Both the position numbers and the translations under genes were made by a program. From the NCBI RefSeq assembly GCF_001591145.1, contig NZ_BCUF01000021.1:1-64000 (forward strand): a stretch of 64,000 nucleotides of DNA, read 5' to 3'. This document shows positions 63,132 to 64,000 of this stretch, in pieces. Numbering within the stretch: position 1 is the first letter of the stretch; the number at the start of each line of letters is the position of its first letter. The notes under the pieces were generated by a model. That model worked only from the letters and a program-made list of their open reading frames with translations, was not told the origin of the DNA and ran no database searches. This DNA is from Vibrio harveyi NBRC 15634 = ATCC 14126 = KCTC 12724. GTDB taxonomy: Bacteria > Pseudomonadota > Gammaproteobacteria > Enterobacterales > Vibrionaceae.

Positions 63132-64000
63132 TTACATCACCTCATCTCTCACTAGCTCAGCTAGGGTCGCTAAGCGTTGTTCACTCTGTTTTACGTATGG
63201 GTTGGCTTCATCCCATGCGTAACCCGCAAGAATCGCGCTGATCATCTGTTTGATACGTGGATTGGGGTTTTGGTAGAAGATAACATCTTGCAACATGCCG
63301 TTGTACCAACCTTCCACGTAAGTACGGAAAGTATTGACGCCCACCATTAGGCGATCAGCATAATCAGATTGCCAATCGACCGTTTCACCATTTAGCTGGC
63401 GTTCAATGCAGTCTGCTGCAAATTGTGCTGACTTCATGGCAATAGTCACGCCTGAAGAAAAGACAGGGTCAAGAAACTCACCAGCATTACCAAGCAACGC
63501 GTAGTGTGGTGTCGCTAAGTGTTTTACGTTCGCTGAATAGCCACCCAGCTCACCAGCAGGATTTGGGTACTGAGCTTGGTTAAGGAGCTGCGCAAGCCCT
63601 GGTTCTTCACTTGCTAACTGCTTAAGAGCGACAATCTTATCCTCGGGATAGTTTTCAAAGAACGTCGGTTCGCCAACCACACCAAATGAGCAAGTACCAT
63701 TTGAGAACGGGATCAACCAATACCACACATCATGATTTTCAGGATGCACAGAGATCAGGATCTTGTTGCGATCGTATTCAATCCCTTCTGCCGTAATGTT
63801 GTCTTCAATGTGCGTAAAAATTGCTTTTCTTGGTGGCAGGCATGAAGGCTCTTCTAGCGCGAGCAAACGAGGAAGAACGCGACCAAAACCACTAGCGTCT
63901 AGCACGTAATCGGCTTCAATTTGGTAAGCTTGTTTGTCAGCGTCAAGCACATTAAGAATCGACTTGGCACCTTCAAAGTCGATGCTTGTCAGTTCGTGTT
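63132..64000 (-). CDS. Flavin-dependent halogenase-like oxidoreductase (partial, cut by window end)
   Basis: The C-terminal 289 residues or so of a FAD-dependent enzyme of the tryptophan-halogenase/geranylgeranyl-reductase type. Motifs: ADYVLDASGFGRVLPR (FAD-binding GxG-like loop), the WYWLIPFSNG strand, and GNAGEFLDPVFSSGVTIAMKSA (the family's GDAxxxxDPxxSxG block). The reading frame stays open to base 64000, so the N-terminal FAD motif and the start lie beyond the window; the GTG at 63950 is not the start. I recall such a gene at one end of aryl-polyene (xanthomonadin-like) clusters in vibrios, but no other cluster gene is visible here, so this is only a suggestion. Confidence 0.75.
   Translation of the reverse strand, partial: HELTSIDFEGAKSILNVLDADKQAYQIEADYVLDASGFGRVLPRLLALEEPSCLPPRKAIFTHIEDNITAEGIEYDRNKILISVHPENHDVWYWLIPFSNGTCSFGVVGEPTFFENYPEDKIVALKQLASEEPGLAQLLNQAQYPNPAGELGGYSANVKHLATPHYALLGNAGEFLDPVFSSGVTIAMKSAQFAADCIERQLNGETVDWQSDYADRLMVGVNTFRTYVEGWYNGMLQDVIFYQNPNPRIKQMISAILAGYAWDEANPYVKQSEQRLATLAELVRDEVM

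Noticed and set aside
1..64000. CRISPR array, IS element or prophage
   Set aside because: No regularly spaced direct repeats, transposase, integrase with att site or phage structural genes were seen.

Overview
The window looks like a piece of the large chromosome of a Vibrio, most likely of the Harveyi clade (V. harveyi / campbellii / owensii / alginolyticus / parahaemolyticus group). The evidence is the gene order tig-clpP-clpX-lon-hupB-ppiD, a KtrAB operon very close to the well-studied Vibrio one, a rhombosortase with a GlyGly-CTERM substrate, an IrgA-type receptor, and short intergenic repeats of a kind I remember from this clade. No rRNA, tRNA, CRISPR array, insertion sequence or prophage was seen.

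Layout. 0-8 kb: a Tim44-domain protein, a TetR regulator with its own palindromic operator followed by an MFS-PlsC fusion (phospholipid remodelling), a YeiH-type exporter, a MITE-like repeat that forms the end of a DsdC-like LysR gene, and a divergent PTS IIBC permease. 8-15.4 kb: the complete menaquinone operon menF-D-H-B-C-E on the minus strand. 15.6-20.5 kb: alaA, a yfbR-dgt pair (deoxynucleotidase plus dGTPase), tapT, rhombosortase and a ComEA-like protein. 20.6-29 kb: the proteostasis block ppiD, hupB, lon (with a sigma-32-type promoter), clpX, clpP, tig. 29.6-36.2 kb: the C4-dicarboxylate system dctB-dctD facing dctP-dctQ-dctM, with a sigma-54-type promoter before dctP. 36.4-46.4 kb: selO, a large secreted M6 metalloprotease, ktrAB, a RhlE-like helicase and a CBS-domain membrane protein.

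46.5-60.4 kb is a Fur-controlled catecholate siderophore locus: an IrgA-like TonB receptor, a phosphopantetheinyl transferase, and homologues of EntC, EntE, EntB, EntF and EntA. The NRPS is one module (C-A-T-TE) with serine-type signatures, so the product should be DHB-Ser based (enterobactin or amphi-enterobactin type), not vanchrobactin. The locus also holds two paralogous ChaN/Tiki/EreA-like proteins, one cytoplasmic and overlapping the NRPS gene, the other a predicted lipoprotein divergent from entA across a Fur box. No Fes-type esterase is present in the window. This pair is my leading candidate for an undescribed function.

60.4-64 kb is accessory in character: an orphan SLT transglycosylase, a methyltransferase translationally coupled to an HNH nuclease whose N-terminus resembles DNA sulfur-recognition domains (a possible modification-dependent defence pair), and a halogenase-like FAD enzyme cut by the window edge. 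All functions are read from protein similarity by eye; no database search was run.
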